NCBI RefSeq assembly: GCF_006442795.2
Contig: NZ_CP083956.1
Coordinates: 5,557,501-5,621,500 of the forward strand
Origin: Mesorhizobium sp. B1-1-8
GTDB lineage: Bacteria; Pseudomonadota; Alphaproteobacteria; Rhizobiales; Rhizobiaceae
Direction: 5' to 3'
Length of the DNA stretch: 64,000 nt
Made by a program: the position numbers and the translations under genes. Of the stretch, positions 37,958 through 48,053 are shown in pieces. Position 1 is the stretch's first letter, and each line of letters opens with the position of its first letter. The notes under the pieces are model-generated. The model saw only the letters and a program-made list of their open reading frames with translations, had not been told where the DNA came from and did no database searches.

Positions 37958-39214
37958 TCAGCGTCCCGTCCCGTACAGCAATCCTTTGGGATCGATCTCC
38001 GGCTTGCGGCCGGCGACCAGGTCGGCCAGGAATTTTCCCGAGCCGCAGGCCATGGTCCAGCCGAGATGGCCGTGGCCGGTGTCGAGATAGAGATTGCGGT
38101 ATTTCGCCTGACCGAAGATAGGCACTGAGCTGGGCATCATCGGTCTCAAGCCGGCCCACAGCAGTGCTTTCTTCTCGTCGAAGGCGCCGGGAAACAAGTC
38201 CTTGCCTGTTTGCAGGATGGTTCTGAAATCGCGCGGCTTGGAGCTGCGGTCGAAGCCGGTGAACTCGGCCGTCGAGGACATGCGCAGACGGTTGCCCAAC
38301 CTCGAATAGCCGATCAGCCGGTCCTCGTCGGCGCCGCCCATGGTCGGTCCTTTGTTTTCGTCTTCGAGCGGGACGGTTACCGTGTAGCCCTTCACCGGAT
38401 AGACGGGCAGGTCGATGCCGTAACGGCGACCGAGCAGGCCGCTTTCCGGCCCCATGGAGATGACGACGGCGTCGCCCGTAACCGGGCCTGCCGAGGTCAT
38501 GACGGCGCGCACGCGGTCGCCCACGATATCGAGGCCCTGAATTGTCGTGCCGAACAGGAATTTGACGCCGAGCTTCTCGGCCGCATAGGCGGCAAGCTTG
38601 TCGACGAATTGCTTGGAATCACCGGTCTGATCGATCGGCGAATAGATGCCGCCGGCGATCTTTTCCTTCACGCCGGCAAGTCCGGGCTCCAGCTCGATCA
38701 GGCGGTCGCGGCCGACGATCTCTATCGGCAGGCCGTGCTCACCGAGATAACGGTAATTGTCGGTGCCGGTGTCAAAACTCTTCTGCGAGCGGAAGAAATA
38801 CAGGATGCCTCTTTTGCGCTCGTCATAGTGAATACCGGTTGCGTCCGAGAGCGCATTGATGCAGTCGCGCGAATAGAGCGCCAGCCTGAGCTTGACGTTG
38901 GTGTTGGCGCGCAGCCGCGCCGCCGTGCATTCGCGCAGGAAGCGCAGGCTCCAGGCATAGAAGTACGGATCGAGGCGCAACCTGACCTTGATGCCGAGAT
39001 CGTGGTTCCAGAGCCCGCGCAGGAAGGTTTTCAGCGCCGCGGGCGAGGCCCAGGCGGTGGCGTCCCCCGGCGAGACCAGGCCGGCGTTCGACTGGCTGGT
39101 GCCGCGTGCCACGGCTTCATGACGCTCGATCACCGTCACCTCATGGCCATCGCTCGCCAGATAATAGGCGGCTGCCGTGCCAACGACACCGGCCCCGAGC
39201 ACCAAAACCTTCAT
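37958..39214 (-). CDS. dadA: D-amino acid dehydrogenase
   Basis: A 418-residue FAD-dependent membrane-associated oxidoreductase that deaminates D-amino acids. The ADP-binding beta-alpha-beta motif VLGAGVVGTAAAYYLA is at residues 4-19, GTSQSNAGLVSPGD follows, and the C-terminal DTGHGHLGWTMACGSGK contacts FAD, as in DadA. It could also be a related glycine/sarcosine oxidase, but length and motifs fit DadA well. It is convergent with rhaK and shares no operon with galE, which is 112 bases upstream on the same strand. Confidence 0.9.
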   Translation of the reverse strand: MKVLVLGAGVVGTAAAYYLASDGHEVTVIERHEAVARGTSQSNAGLVSPGDATAWASPAALKTFLRGLWNHDLGIKVRLRLDPYFYAWSLRFLRECTAARLRANTNVKLRLALYSRDCINALSDATGIHYDERKRGILYFFRSQKSFDTGTDNYRYLGEHGLPIEIVGRDRLIELEPGLAGVKEKIAGGIYSPIDQTGDSKQFVDKLAAYAAEKLGVKFLFGTTIQGLDIVGDRVRAVMTSAGPVTGDAVVISMGPESGLLGRRYGIDLPVYPVKGYTVTVPLEDENKGPTMGGADEDRLIGYSRLGNRLRMSSTAEFTGFDRSSKPRDFRTILQTGKDLFPGAFDEKKALLWAGLRPMMPSSVPIFGQAKYRNLYLDTGHGHLGWTMACGSGKFLADLVAGRKPEIDPKGLLYGTGR

Positions 39215-39326
39215 GCCGCCCCCACGAGAATCGAACCGGGCGCCGCGCCTCCACGCGCCGCTTCACGACCCTCAATAGCGTGTCTCGGCAGGCCGGACGA
39301 GCCCTTGGCCCAACAGCTTGCTGTAG

Positions 39327-40322
39327 CTAGCTTCGCGCCGAGTTCTTGCCGGTCAGAATGCGTTCCCAGGCCAGCGCATCCTTGACGATCTGGTCGAGAT
39401 CGTCGCGCTGAGGCGTCCAGCCAAACGCGCCGCGGGCGAGGTCCGAATTGGCAACCACGGCGGCGGCATCGCCCGGGCGGCGGTCGCCCATGCGGACATC
39501 GAAGTCGTGGCCGAAGGCGCGGCGCACGCTGTCGATGACTTCGAGCACCGAATAGCCATGGCTGTAGCCGCAATTGGCGACGAGGCTTGCACCGCCGTCG
39601 CGCAGCCGCTGCAGCGCCAGCCGGTGCGCCGCCACCAGATCGCTGACATGGATGTAGTCCCGGATGCAGGTGCCGTCCGGCGTCGGATAATCGGTGCCGA
39701 ACACCTGCATGAAAGGCCGCTTGCCGAGCGCTGTTTCGCAAGCGACCTTGATCAGATGCGTGGCGCCGGGGGTCGACTGTCCGGTGCGGCCCTTGGGATC
39801 GGCGCCGGCGACGTTAAAGTAGCGCAGCGCCGTGTAACGAATGTCATGCGCCAGGCCAGCGTCGCGCAGCATCCACTCGCTCATCAGCTTGGAGAGGCCA
39901 TAGGGCGATTCCGGCGCCAGGCGCGCGTCCTCGCGCACGGGCTCCAGCCCGGCGCCGCCGTAGACGGCGGCTGTGGAGGAGAAAATGAAATGCGGCACGC
40001 CTTCGCGCACGGCCGTCTCGATCAGCGTGCGCGTCTTGCAGGTGTTGTTCTCATAGTAGCCGAGCGGATCGGCGACCGATTCCGGAACCACGATCGAGCC
40101 GGCGAAGTGGATGATGGCGTCGACATGATTGTCGCGGATGATCTTGCCGACCAGCTCGCGGTCGGCGACATCGCCGACGACCAGCCTTGCCTCGGGCGCC
40201 ACCGCCCATTCGAAACCGGTCGAAAGCCGGTCGAGCACGACGACGCCCTCGCCGGCATCCAGAAGCTCCCAGACCATGTGGCTGCCGATATAGCCGGCAC
40301 CGCCTGTCACCAAAACCGTCAT
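39327..40322 (-). CDS. galE: UDP-glucose 4-epimerase
   Basis: A 331-residue NAD-dependent epimerase that interconverts UDP-glucose and UDP-galactose. VTGGAGYIGSHMVWELL is the NAD-binding start, and the active-site Tyr-Lys pair is in YGLSKLMSEW. In rhizobia this enzyme (ExoB) supplies galactose for exopolysaccharide and LPS, so it could serve the cluster at 380-11066. GAGG about six bases before ATG 40322 supports the start. The 278-base gap to hemA holds both divergent promoters but no gene. Confidence 0.93.
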   Translation of the reverse strand: MTVLVTGGAGYIGSHMVWELLDAGEGVVVLDRLSTGFEWAVAPEARLVVGDVADRELVGKIIRDNHVDAIIHFAGSIVVPESVADPLGYYENNTCKTRTLIETAVREGVPHFIFSSTAAVYGGAGLEPVREDARLAPESPYGLSKLMSEWMLRDAGLAHDIRYTALRYFNVAGADPKGRTGQSTPGATHLIKVACETALGKRPFMQVFGTDYPTPDGTCIRDYIHVSDLVAAHRLALQRLRDGGASLVANCGYSHGYSVLEVIDSVRRAFGHDFDVRMGDRRPGDAAAVVANSDLARGAFGWTPQRDDLDQIVKDALAWERILTGKNSARS

Positions 40323-40600
40323 CTCTTACCTCGCTGATCAAGATTTATCGGAAACTGTCTCAACAGCCGCCGTGCTGGAAACCCCGCCGCAAGCCCATTA
40401 GCCTCCCTGAATGTTAAGTCTGTAACAGTTCCTCCTGCCCGAGGCATCGTAACGAAACAAAACTGGTTCACATCCCCGGAATAGGCCACGATCCTCCATC
40501 GTTAGGAACAGGCGCGGGGCGTGGCATTTTGACCGGTAGGGCGCGGTGGACGTGGCATGGAGCTATGACTATGATCCGGCGCGAAAATTGGGAAGCCGAC

Positions 40601-41878
40601 ATGAACTACCAGCGGTTCTTCGAAGACGCGATAGACCAGCTTCATGCCGAACGGCGCTACCGTGTCTTCGCCGACCTCGAGCGCATCGTGGGCAAGTTTC
40701 CGCGCGCCATCTGGCGCTCAAACGGCCGCGCTCAGGAAATCACCGTCTGGTGCTCCAACGACTATCTCGGCATGGGCCAGAACCCGGACGTGATCGCCGC
40801 CTTCCAGAATGCCGCAGGCAAGATGGGCTCGGGCGCCGGCGGCACCCGCAACATTTCCGGCACTTCCAATCCGCTGGTCGAACTCGAGCTTGAACTCGCC
40901 GACCTGCACGACAAGGAAGCCGCCCTGGTCTTCACCTCCGGCTTCGTCTCCAACGAGGCCTCGATCTCGACCATCGCGCGGCTGCTGCCCAATTGCCTGA
41001 TTATCTCGGATGAATTGAACCACGCCTCGATGATCGAAGGCGTGCGCCGCTCGGGCGCGGAGAAGAAGATCTTCCGCCACAACGACGTCGCGCATCTGGA
41101 AAGCCTGCTACAGGCGGCCGGGCGCGAGCGCGCCAAGCTGATCGTGTTCGAAAGCGTCTATTCGATGGACGGCGACATCGCGCCGATCAGGCAGATCGTC
41201 GAGCTGGCCGAGCGCTACAACGCCATGACCTATATCGACGAGGTCCATGCTGTCGGCATGTATGGACCGCGCGGCGGCGGCATCACCGAACGCGAGGGCC
41301 TGGCCGACCGCATCGACATCATAGAGGGCACGCTTGCAAAGGCCTTCGGCACGCTCGGCGGCTACATCACCGGCACCAGTGCGGTGATCGACGCGGTGCG
41401 CTCCTACGCGCCGGGCTTCATCTTCACCACGGCATTGCCGCCGGCGATCGCCGCGGCCGCCACCACTTCGATCCGCCATTTGAAGCGCTCGCAGGCCGAG
41501 CGAGACGCTCAAGCGCGCCAGGCCTCGCGCACCAAGCAGGTGCTTGCCGCAGCCGGCCTGCCGGTGATGGAATCGCCGACCCACATCGTGCCGCTGCTGG
41601 TCGGTGATCCGGAACTCTGCAAGATGGCCAGCGACCGCCTGCTCGGCGTGCACGGCATCTACATCCAGCCGATCAACTATCCGACCGTGCCGCGCGGCAC
41701 CGAGCGGCTGCGCATCACGCCGACGCCGTTCCATTCCGACGCGCTGATCGCCGAACTGCAGGACGCGCTGGTCGAGACCTGGGACGCGCTCGGCATCCCC
41801 TACGGCGCCGCCGGCCGGCCCGCCGTCGCCAAGAGCGACCGGATCATCCCGCTGTTGGTGCCGAAGTCAGGCGGCTGA
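40601..41878 (+). CDS. hemA: 5-aminolevulinate synthase
   Basis: A 425-residue PLP enzyme that condenses glycine and succinyl-CoA, the first step of haem synthesis by the C4 route of alphaproteobacteria. [30 protein letters not shown] and the PLP lysine K247 in [14 protein letters not shown] are clear. ATG 40601 has GGGAAG upstream; the frame from 40529 adds an unrelated head. The stop codon sits inside the loop of the following terminator hairpin. Confidence 0.96.
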   Translation: MNYQRFFEDAIDQLHAERRYRVFADLERIVGKFPRAIWRSNGRAQEITVWCSNDYLGMGQNPDVIAAFQNAAGKMGSGAGGTRNISGTSNPLVELELELADLHDKEAALVFTSGFVSNEASISTIARLLPNCLIISDELNHASMIEGVRRSGAEKKIFRHNDVAHLESLLQAAGRERAKLIVFESVYSMDGDIAPIRQIVELAERYNAMTYIDEVHAVGMYGPRGGGITEREGLADRIDIIEGTLAKAFGTLGGYITGTSAVIDAVRSYAPGFIFTTALPPAIAAAATTSIRHLKRSQAERDAQARQASRTKQVLAAAGLPVMESPTHIVPLLVGDPELCKMASDRLLGVHGIYIQPINYPTVPRGTERLRITPTPFHSDALIAELQDALVETWDALGIPYGAAGRPAVAKSDRIIPLLVPKSGG

Positions 41879-41890
41879 AGCCGCCTTTCT
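41870..41890 (+). terminator. Terminator overlapping the end of hemA
   Basis: GGCGGC and GCCGCC pair around TGAA, followed by TTTCT. The hemA TGA is the loop itself, and the first base of the convergent aminotransferase stop follows at once, so one stem serves two genes. Confidence 0.8.
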
Positions 41891-43056
41891 CACACCGTCT
41901 TCATCCATTTCGCCAGGCGATTTGCCGCTTCCTCCAGCTGATCGAGGCGGCGGTGGAAGCATAGCCTGAGAAAGGCTTCGCCGCCCGGGCCGAAGGCGGT
42001 GCCGGGCGCCAGGCCGACATTGGCGTTGTCGACAATGTCGAAAGCCGCGGTTCGGGAATCGGCGATGCCGTCGACCGTGAAGAACAGATAGAAGGCGCCC
42101 TGCGGCACGGTAAAGCGCGCTTTGCCGGTGGCGCCCAGGATATCGCAGACCAGATCACGTGCCGCCCGTGCCCGTTCCACCTGCTCGGTGATGAAACCGT
42201 CGCCCTCGTCGAGGGCTGCCACAGCGCCGCGCTGCATGAACTGGGCAACGCCCGAGGTCGAGTACTGGATGAGGTTCTCGAACACCTGCTGCAAACTCGG
42301 ATGCGTCTTGATCCAGCCGACGCGCCAGCCGGTCATCGCCCAATTCTTGGAGAAGCTGTTGACGAACAGGATGCGGTCCTCGGCCGACGCGATATCGAGG
42401 AAGGACGGCGCGCGGCCGTGGCCGTAGTGGAACAGCGAATAGATCTCGTCGGCGATGATCCACAGGCCGCGTTCGTGGGCGAGGTCGAGGATGGCCTGCA
42501 GCGTTTCCCTGTCGGCGGTCCAGCCGGTCGGATTGGACGGCGTGTTGATGAACAGCGCCTTGGTGCGCGGCGTGACCGCCGCCGCGATTTTTTCGACATC
42601 GCAGGACCAGCCGTTGCCGGACTGGTCGAGCACGACCGGCACGGGAACGGCGCCCGCCACGCCGGCCGCGGCGGCGAAATTCGGCCAGGCGGGCGAGAGA
42701 TAGACGACCTCGTCGCCCGCGTCGGCGAGGGCGTCGATGGCGAGCTGGATGGCATGCATGCCGGAGCCGGTGACGATGAATTCTTCCTCGGCAAAGGTCC
42801 TGCCGAAATGCCTCGCATAGTAGCGGGACAGAGCCTGCCTGAGTTCCGGAATGCCCTTCTGCCAGGTGTAGAAGGTCTCGCCATTGGCCAGCCCGCGCGC
42901 AGCGGCGTTGCTGATGAATTGAGGCGTCGGCAAATCGCCCTCGCCGGCCCAGAGCGGGATCAGGCCTTCACGCAGCCGGCCGTGGTTGACCACGGCGACA
43001 ATGCCGCTTTCCGGCGCGGCGCGAGCCTCTGTGCGCAAGCTCTCAATCAAGGTCAT
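41890..43056 (-). CDS. Class I/II PLP-dependent aminotransferase
   Basis: A 388-residue fold-type I aminotransferase. The substrate and PLP regions INTPSNPTGW, IIADEIYSLFHYG and the Schiff-base lysine in FVNSFSKNWAMTGWRVGW are present. It belongs to the aspartate-aminotransferase-like group; amino acid specificity cannot be read from the sequence. ATG 43056 (MTLIESLRTEARA) is used because the preceding 33 residues of the frame look unlike the family. It converges with hemA across a shared terminator. Confidence 0.88.
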   Translation of the reverse strand: MTLIESLRTEARAAPESGIVAVVNHGRLREGLIPLWAGEGDLPTPQFISNAAARGLANGETFYTWQKGIPELRQALSRYYARHFGRTFAEEEFIVTGSGMHAIQLAIDALADAGDEVVYLSPAWPNFAAAAGVAGAVPVPVVLDQSGNGWSCDVEKIAAAVTPRTKALFINTPSNPTGWTADRETLQAILDLAHERGLWIIADEIYSLFHYGHGRAPSFLDIASAEDRILFVNSFSKNWAMTGWRVGWIKTHPSLQQVFENLIQYSTSGVAQFMQRGAVAALDEGDGFITEQVERARAARDLVCDILGATGKARFTVPQGAFYLFFTVDGIADSRTAAFDIVDNANVGLAPGTAFGPGGEAFLRLCFHRRLDQLEEAANRLAKWMKTV

Positions 43057-43169
43057 GGGCGGTCCGTTCCGGTCTCGGGCGTTGATCAGCGCTCCCTTAC
43101 CAGATGCAAACGCGGAAAACCCCAGCCGCGAACGACCGGGGTTTTGGTCCAGCACGTTGATCCGAAAAA

Positions 43170-43589
43170 TTACCTCCTGGCGAGCAGGTCGCGGATTTCG
43201 GTCAGAAGCTGCACATCGGCAGGGGGCGGCGCGGCCGCTGGGGCGGGCTTTTCGCTTTCCAGGCGCTTGCGAAGATTGTTCACCGCCTTGACCATCAGGA
43301 AGATGATGAAAGCAAGGATGAGGAAATTCAGCGCAACTGTGATGAAGTTGCCGTAAGCGAAGACCGCACCTTGCTTGCGCGCATCAGCCAGGTTCGTTGC
43401 GGTCACATTGTGAGAGAGGCCAATAAAATAATTGGAAAAGTCGACGCCTCCGAGCGCGCCGATGAATGGCATGATGATGTCGTTGACCAGCGAATCGACG
43501 ATCTTGGAGAAAGCGGCGCCGATAATGACGCCGACAGCCAAGTCCATCACATTGCCCTTGGAGATGAATTCCTGGAATTCTTTCAGCAT
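43170..43589 (-). CDS. mscL: Large-conductance mechanosensitive channel
   Basis: A 139-residue pentameric channel that opens under membrane tension during osmotic downshock. [20 protein letters not shown] and [20 protein letters not shown] form the first helix, the second is [20 protein letters not shown], and the charged C-terminal bundle ends ITEIRDLL-like. Length and motifs are typical. GGAGGG stands just before ATG 43589. It lies 114 bases downstream of the aminotransferase start on the same strand but has its own ribosome-binding site. Confidence 0.95.
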   Translation of the reverse strand: MLKEFQEFISKGNVMDLAVGVIIGAAFSKIVDSLVNDIIMPFIGALGGVDFSNYFIGLSHNVTATNLADARKQGAVFAYGNFITVALNFLILAFIIFLMVKAVNNLRKRLESEKPAPAAAPPPADVQLLTEIRDLLARR

Positions 43590-43668
43590 TCGACCCTCCT
43601 TGCCATGGTGCCGTGCTGCCGCTCCCCCTGTCCCTCGGCGCCGACCCAACGCACCATAACAAAAGCCC

Positions 43669-43684
43669 CCGGTTGCAAAACCGG
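43669..43684. promoter_or_regulatory. Stem-loop upstream of mscL
   Basis: CCGGTT and AACCGG pair around a four-base loop with A-rich DNA on the right. It lies in the 238-base gap between mscL and the hybrid kinase; its role is unknown. Confidence 0.35.
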
Positions 43685-43827
43685 AAAAAAGGCGAAGGCA
43701 CCGGTTTGTGTTTACCCCACGCCAACCGGCACATATGCAGCGAAAGCCGCAGTGGACAGGGCTTCCAAGCTGTGGTTGCGTTTAGGCGGGGCGGCCCGAC
43801 AGGCCGGCCAGGGAGGAAGTTCGGACC

Positions 43828-46800
43828 GTGCTGGGCTGGTTCGTCGTCATCGTTGCGATCGCCTATGTGACGCTGCTTTTCGCCATTGCGAGCGTCGGTG
43901 ACCGGCGTGCGGCCGCTGCCGGGCTGGGACGGGCGCGACCGTTCATCTATGCGCTCAGCCTTGCCATCTACTGCACCTCCTGGACCTTCTTCGGCTCGGT
44001 CGGCCTCTCCTCCGAACGCGGCCTCGAATTCCTCGGCATCTATACCGGCCCGGTGCTGGTGTTCGTGTTCGGCTTCCCGCTGCTCAACCGCCTCGTCCGG
44101 CTGGCCAAGACAGAGAAGATCACCTCGATCGCCGATCTTCTCGGCGCCCGCTACGGCAAGAGTTTCATCGTGGCGGCGATCGCGACGCTGATCGCGACGA
44201 TCGGCGCCGTGCCCTATATCGCGCTGCAGCTGAAGGCGATTTCAGGCTCGGTCAGCCTGATGGTCGAGCACTACACCGGCTCGCCGCCCTCGTTCGATCC
44301 ATTTGTCAGCGACATCTCGCTGGTGGTCGCCATGTTGCTGGCGCTGTTTGCCGTGCTGTTCGGCACGCGCCATGCCGATGCCACCGAGCATCAGGACGGG
44401 CTGGTGCTGGCGGTGGCGGTCGAAACCGTGGTCAAGCTCGCGGCCTTTCTTGCCATCGGCCTGATGGTGACCTTCCTGATCTTCGGCGGACCCGGCGACA
44501 TGGTCGCGAAGCTCGCGACGAACAGCGAGGTGCGCCAGGCCATGAGCTACAATACCTCTCTGGCCACTTGGCTGGTGCTGACCGGACTGAGCGGCTTTGC
44601 CATCCTGATGCTGCCGCGCCAGTTCTACGTCACCATCGTCGAGAACCGCAGCGAGGCGGAGCTGCGCACCGCGACCTGGGTGTTCCCGCTTTATCTGGTG
44701 GCGATCAATCTGTTCGTGCTGCCGATCGCCTTTGCCGGCCTGTCGCTGGTCGGCGACAAGACCAGCAGCGACCTCTATGTGCTCTCGCTGCCGTTGTTCA
44801 GCGGCCTTGACGTGCTGGCCATGGCCGCCTTCATCGGCGGTCTGTCGGCGGCGACCGCCATGGTGATCGTCGAAAGCGTGGCGCTGTCGATCATGATCTC
44901 CAACGATCTCATCATCCCGCTGTTCGTGCGCCGCCTGCTCAAGACGACGACGTCGGAGAACGAGGACTGGTCGACGCTCATCCTCAACGTGCGGCGCGCG
45001 TCGATCTTCATCATGCTGTTCATCGCCTTCCTCTATTACCGCGAGAGCACCAACAGCGCGCGCCTATCGTCGATCGGGCTGATGTCGTTCGCGGCGATTG
45101 CGCAATTCGCGCCGGCGCTGATCGGCGGCTTGATCTGGCGCGGCGCCAACGGCCGCGGCGCCGCGCTCGGCATGGTCGCCGGCATCCTGGTGTGGGGCTA
45201 TACGCTGCTTCTCCCTTCCTTCCTGGCGCCCGACACCGACATCCTCGTCCACGGCCTGTTCGGCTTCGAGGCGCTCAGGCCGCAGGCGCTGTTCGGCACG
45301 ATCGCCGAGCCGCTGAACCACGGCGTGTTGTGGAGCCTATCGATCAACACGCTGTTCTTCGTGATGGGGTCGCTGTCCCGCGCGTCTGTGCCGCTGGAGC
45401 GTATCCAGGCGGCGATCTTCGTACCGCGCGAGGCCGGCCCGATGCCCTCCCTGCGCCGCTTCCGCACCGCCGTGACGGTCAACGACCTCAAGGATACGAT
45501 TTCGCGTTATCTCGGCGTCGAGCGCACCGAGCGCTCGTTCCAGTCATTCGAGAAGAACACGAATGTCTCCCTGCATGGCAAGGAACAGGCCAGCATGGAT
45601 GTCATTCGCTTCTCGGAGCAGTTGCTGGCCAGTGCGGTCGGCTCATCCTCGGCGCGGCTGATCCTGTCGTTGCTCTTTCGCCGCAACGACCGCGATTCCC
45701 GCGATGCCTTCCGGCTGCTCGACGACGCCACCGAGGCGCTGCAGCACAATCGCGACCTGCTGCAGATCGCGCTCGACCAGATGGAGCAAGGCATCACCGT
45801 CTTCGACCGCGATTTCCGGCTGATCTGCTGGAACCGGCAATACCGGACGCTGTTCGACCTGCCGGACGAGATGGGCCAGGTCGGCGTGTCGCTCGACCAG
45901 ATCCTGCATCACCTTGCCCAGCGCGGCGACATCCCCGCCGATCAGCGGATGGCGATGCTCAACCGGCTGACCAGCTTCGTCAGCCCCTGGCAGATGGAAT
46001 TGAAGACCAGCGGCCGCATCCTGGAGCTACGCTCCAACCCGATGCCCGCCGGCGGCATCGTCGCCACCTATGCCGACATCTCCGGCCGCGTCGAACAGGA
46101 CCTGGCGCTGAAACGGGCGAACGAGTCGCTCGAACAGCGGGTCAAGACCCGCACCATCGAGCTCACCCGCGTCAATGAGGAGTTGGCGCAGGCGCAGATG
46201 CTGGCCGAGGAGGCCAATCTCGGCAAGACGCGCTTCCTCGCCGCCGCCGGCCATGACATCCTGCAGCCGCTCAACGCCGCGCGGCTCTACTGCTCGTCGC
46301 TGATCGAGAAGGCCGGCAAAGGTCCGGCAGGCAATGCGGCGGTCAACATCGAATCCTCGCTGGAATCGGTCGAGACCATCCTCGGCGCCGTGCTCGATAT
46401 CTCGCGGCTCGACGCCGGCGCGATGAAGCCGGAGGACACCGCCTTCAGTCTCGGCGGCCTGCTCAGCCAGATCGGCAACGATTTTCGTCCGCTCGCCGCC
46501 GAAAAGCGGCTCGGCCTGAAAATCATGCCGTCGTCGCTCGGCGTCATGACGGACCGCAACCTGTTGCGCCGGCTGATCCAGAACCTCGTTTCCAACGCCA
46601 TCAAATACACACGCCAGGGCCGCATCCTGGTTGGCGTGCGGCGGCGCGGCGAGCTGGTCGAAATCCAGGTGATCGACACCGGCATCGGCATCGCCGGCGA
46701 CAAGCTGAACACGGTGTTCCACGAATTCACCCGACTCGACGAAGGCGCGCGCGAGGCCGAAGGACTCGGACTCGGGCTCTCCATTGTCGACCGTATCGCC

Positions 46801-47313
46801 CGGGTGCTCAGGCTCGAAATCCGCATCTTCTCGACGCCGGGCAAGGGCACGCGCTTTTCCGTCATCCTGCCGGTCGCGGCTATCGCAGCGCCCCGGCGCG
46901 AGGCCGAGAAGGTGCCCGCTCGCGCCGCCTCGTCGCTGGCCGGGCTCAATGTGCTCTGCATCGACAACGACGCCCGCATCCTCGGCGGCATGCGGCTGCT
47001 GCTCGAAGGTTGGGGCTGCAGCGTCGAGACCGCCTCAGGATCGCTCGATGGCACACGGCCCGGCGTGCGCCGGCCCGATATCGTGCTCGCCGACTATCAT
47101 CTCGACGGCGGCACAGGGCTCGACGCGATCAGCACGCTTCGCGCAGCCTACGGCCAGGACCTGCCCTGTGTGCTGGTCACCGCCGACCGCTCCAGCGAGG
47201 TGCGCGCCGCCGCCGGCCGGCTCGACATTCCGGTGATCAACAAGCCGCTGAAGCCGGCGGTGCTGCGCTCGATGATGGCGCGCGTCAGGCCGCTTGCGCC
47301 CGCGGCGGAGTGA
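43828..47313 (+). CDS. PutP-type hybrid histidine kinase / response regulator
   Basis: A 1161-residue protein. The first 500 residues are a sodium:solute-symporter (SSS/PutP) domain with about 13 helices; a PAS domain follows (MEQGITVFDRDFRLICWNRQ), then a coiled linker, the kinase core with His809 in AAGHDILQPLNAARLY and ATPase boxes, and a C-terminal receiver with Asp1089 in LADYHLDGG. The fusion resembles NahK/ErcS/CbrA-type sensors, which couple uptake or sensing of a solute to signalling. GTG 43828 follows GGGAGGAAG. The ligand and final output are unknown; the LuxR-type regulator at 51472 is a candidate partner. Confidence 0.93.
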   Translation: MLGWFVVIVAIAYVTLLFAIASVGDRRAAAAGLGRARPFIYALSLAIYCTSWTFFGSVGLSSERGLEFLGIYTGPVLVFVFGFPLLNRLVRLAKTEKITSIADLLGARYGKSFIVAAIATLIATIGAVPYIALQLKAISGSVSLMVEHYTGSPPSFDPFVSDISLVVAMLLALFAVLFGTRHADATEHQDGLVLAVAVETVVKLAAFLAIGLMVTFLIFGGPGDMVAKLATNSEVRQAMSYNTSLATWLVLTGLSGFAILMLPRQFYVTIVENRSEAELRTATWVFPLYLVAINLFVLPIAFAGLSLVGDKTSSDLYVLSLPLFSGLDVLAMAAFIGGLSAATAMVIVESVALSIMISNDLIIPLFVRRLLKTTTSENEDWSTLILNVRRASIFIMLFIAFLYYRESTNSARLSSIGLMSFAAIAQFAPALIGGLIWRGANGRGAALGMVAGILVWGYTLLLPSFLAPDTDILVHGLFGFEALRPQALFGTIAEPLNHGVLWSLSINTLFFVMGSLSRASVPLERIQAAIFVPREAGPMPSLRRFRTAVTVNDLKDTISRYLGVERTERSFQSFEKNTNVSLHGKEQASMDVIRFSEQLLASAVGSSSARLILSLLFRRNDRDSRDAFRLLDDATEALQHNRDLLQIALDQMEQGITVFDRDFRLICWNRQYRTLFDLPDEMGQVGVSLDQILHHLAQRGDIPADQRMAMLNRLTSFVSPWQMELKTSGRILELRSNPMPAGGIVATYADISGRVEQDLALKRANESLEQRVKTRTIELTRVNEELAQAQMLAEEANLGKTRFLAAAGHDILQPLNAARLYCSSLIEKAGKGPAGNAAVNIESSLESVETILGAVLDISRLDAGAMKPEDTAFSLGGLLSQIGNDFRPLAAEKRLGLKIMPSSLGVMTDRNLLRRLIQNLVSNAIKYTRQGRILVGVRRRGELVEIQVIDTGIGIAGDKLNTVFHEFTRLDEGAREAEGLGLGLSIVDRIARVLRLEIRIFSTPGKGTRFSVILPVAAIAAPRREAEKVPARAASSLAGLNVLCIDNDARILGGMRLLLEGWGCSVETASGSLDGTRPGVRRPDIVLADYHLDGGTGLDAISTLRAAYGQDLPCVLVTADRSSEVRAAAGRLDIPVINKPLKPAVLRSMMARVRPLAPAAE

Positions 47314-47334
47314 CGTCAACCCGCTCCGGCCGGC

Positions 47335-47970
47335 TCAGCCTTGATGACCCAGGCTTCTCAGATAGGCGCAGAACATGTCGGCCAGCGCGTCGGAACAGGC
47401 TTCGATCTCGGCTGACGTTCGCGGGTTTTCCGAAAAGTCCGCTCCCACGGCACTGAGCGTCTTCATGATCAGCTCGCCGGTCATGGCACGGACGGCATCC
47501 GGAACCTCGGGCAGCGTCTCCCGCATGAAGGCCTCGACGGTGCGGTTCGCCGTGGCCCTCGCCTCATGCGCCTCCGGCGCATCCCGATAGAGGGGTGCCG
47601 CGTCGTTCAACGCGCCGCGCACCGCCGCCTCCTCGCATTCAGAGCGGATGAAGGCGTGGACCAACGTTCTTATCCGCTCGAGCGGCGATAGTTCGGTGTT
47701 TTCGAGAATGCCGCACAAGAGCTCGGTCGTCTCGCGCCATTCGTCGCTTTGTAGGCGAAACAGCAGCGCCGCCTTATTCGGGAAATATTGATAGAGCGAA
47801 CCGACGCTGACGCCCGCCCTTTCGGCTACGCGCGTGGTGGTGAAGCGCTGCGCGCCTTCAACAGCCAAAACCTGAGCAGCCGCTTCTAAAATCGCCGCGA
47901 CGAGCTCCGTCGCGCGCGCCTGTTTGGGCTGTTTTCGGGTGGAAATTGAAGGGCTTGGGCGAATCGTCAC
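47335..47970 (-). CDS. TetR-family transcriptional regulator
   Basis: A 211-residue repressor-type protein. The N-terminal helix-turn-helix FTTTRVAERAGVSVGSLYQY, followed by FPNKAALLFRL, is a classic TetR DNA-binding domain; the C-terminal part is helical and variable, with a C-terminal AetR-like shape that gives no ligand clue. GTG 47970 is used (GTG 47976 is close); the frame continues to 48051 but would overlap the divergent promoter. It faces the O-methyltransferase gene, with 83 bases between, and probably represses it. Confidence 0.87.
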   Translation of the reverse strand: MTIRPSPSISTRKQPKQARATELVAAILEAAAQVLAVEGAQRFTTTRVAERAGVSVGSLYQYFPNKAALLFRLQSDEWRETTELLCGILENTELSPLERIRTLVHAFIRSECEEAAVRGALNDAAPLYRDAPEAHEARATANRTVEAFMRETLPEVPDAVRAMTGELIMKTLSAVGADFSENPRTSAEIEACSDALADMFCAYLRSLGHQG

Positions 47971-47982
47971 GGGCACGCTCGG

Positions 47983-48019
47983 GAATGCGAATTGGAAACC
48001 TGAAGGATTATTCGTATTT
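47983..48019. promoter_or_regulatory. Imperfect inverted repeat between tetR-type gene and methyltransferase
   Basis: GAATGCGAAT (47983-47992) and ATTCGTATTT (48010-48019) are inverted matches at eight of ten positions. They lie in the short divergent gap, where a TetR-type operator is expected. Confidence 0.35.
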
Positions 48020-48053
48020 TCGATGCAACACAAGAACCCGCCCGGAGACAATC

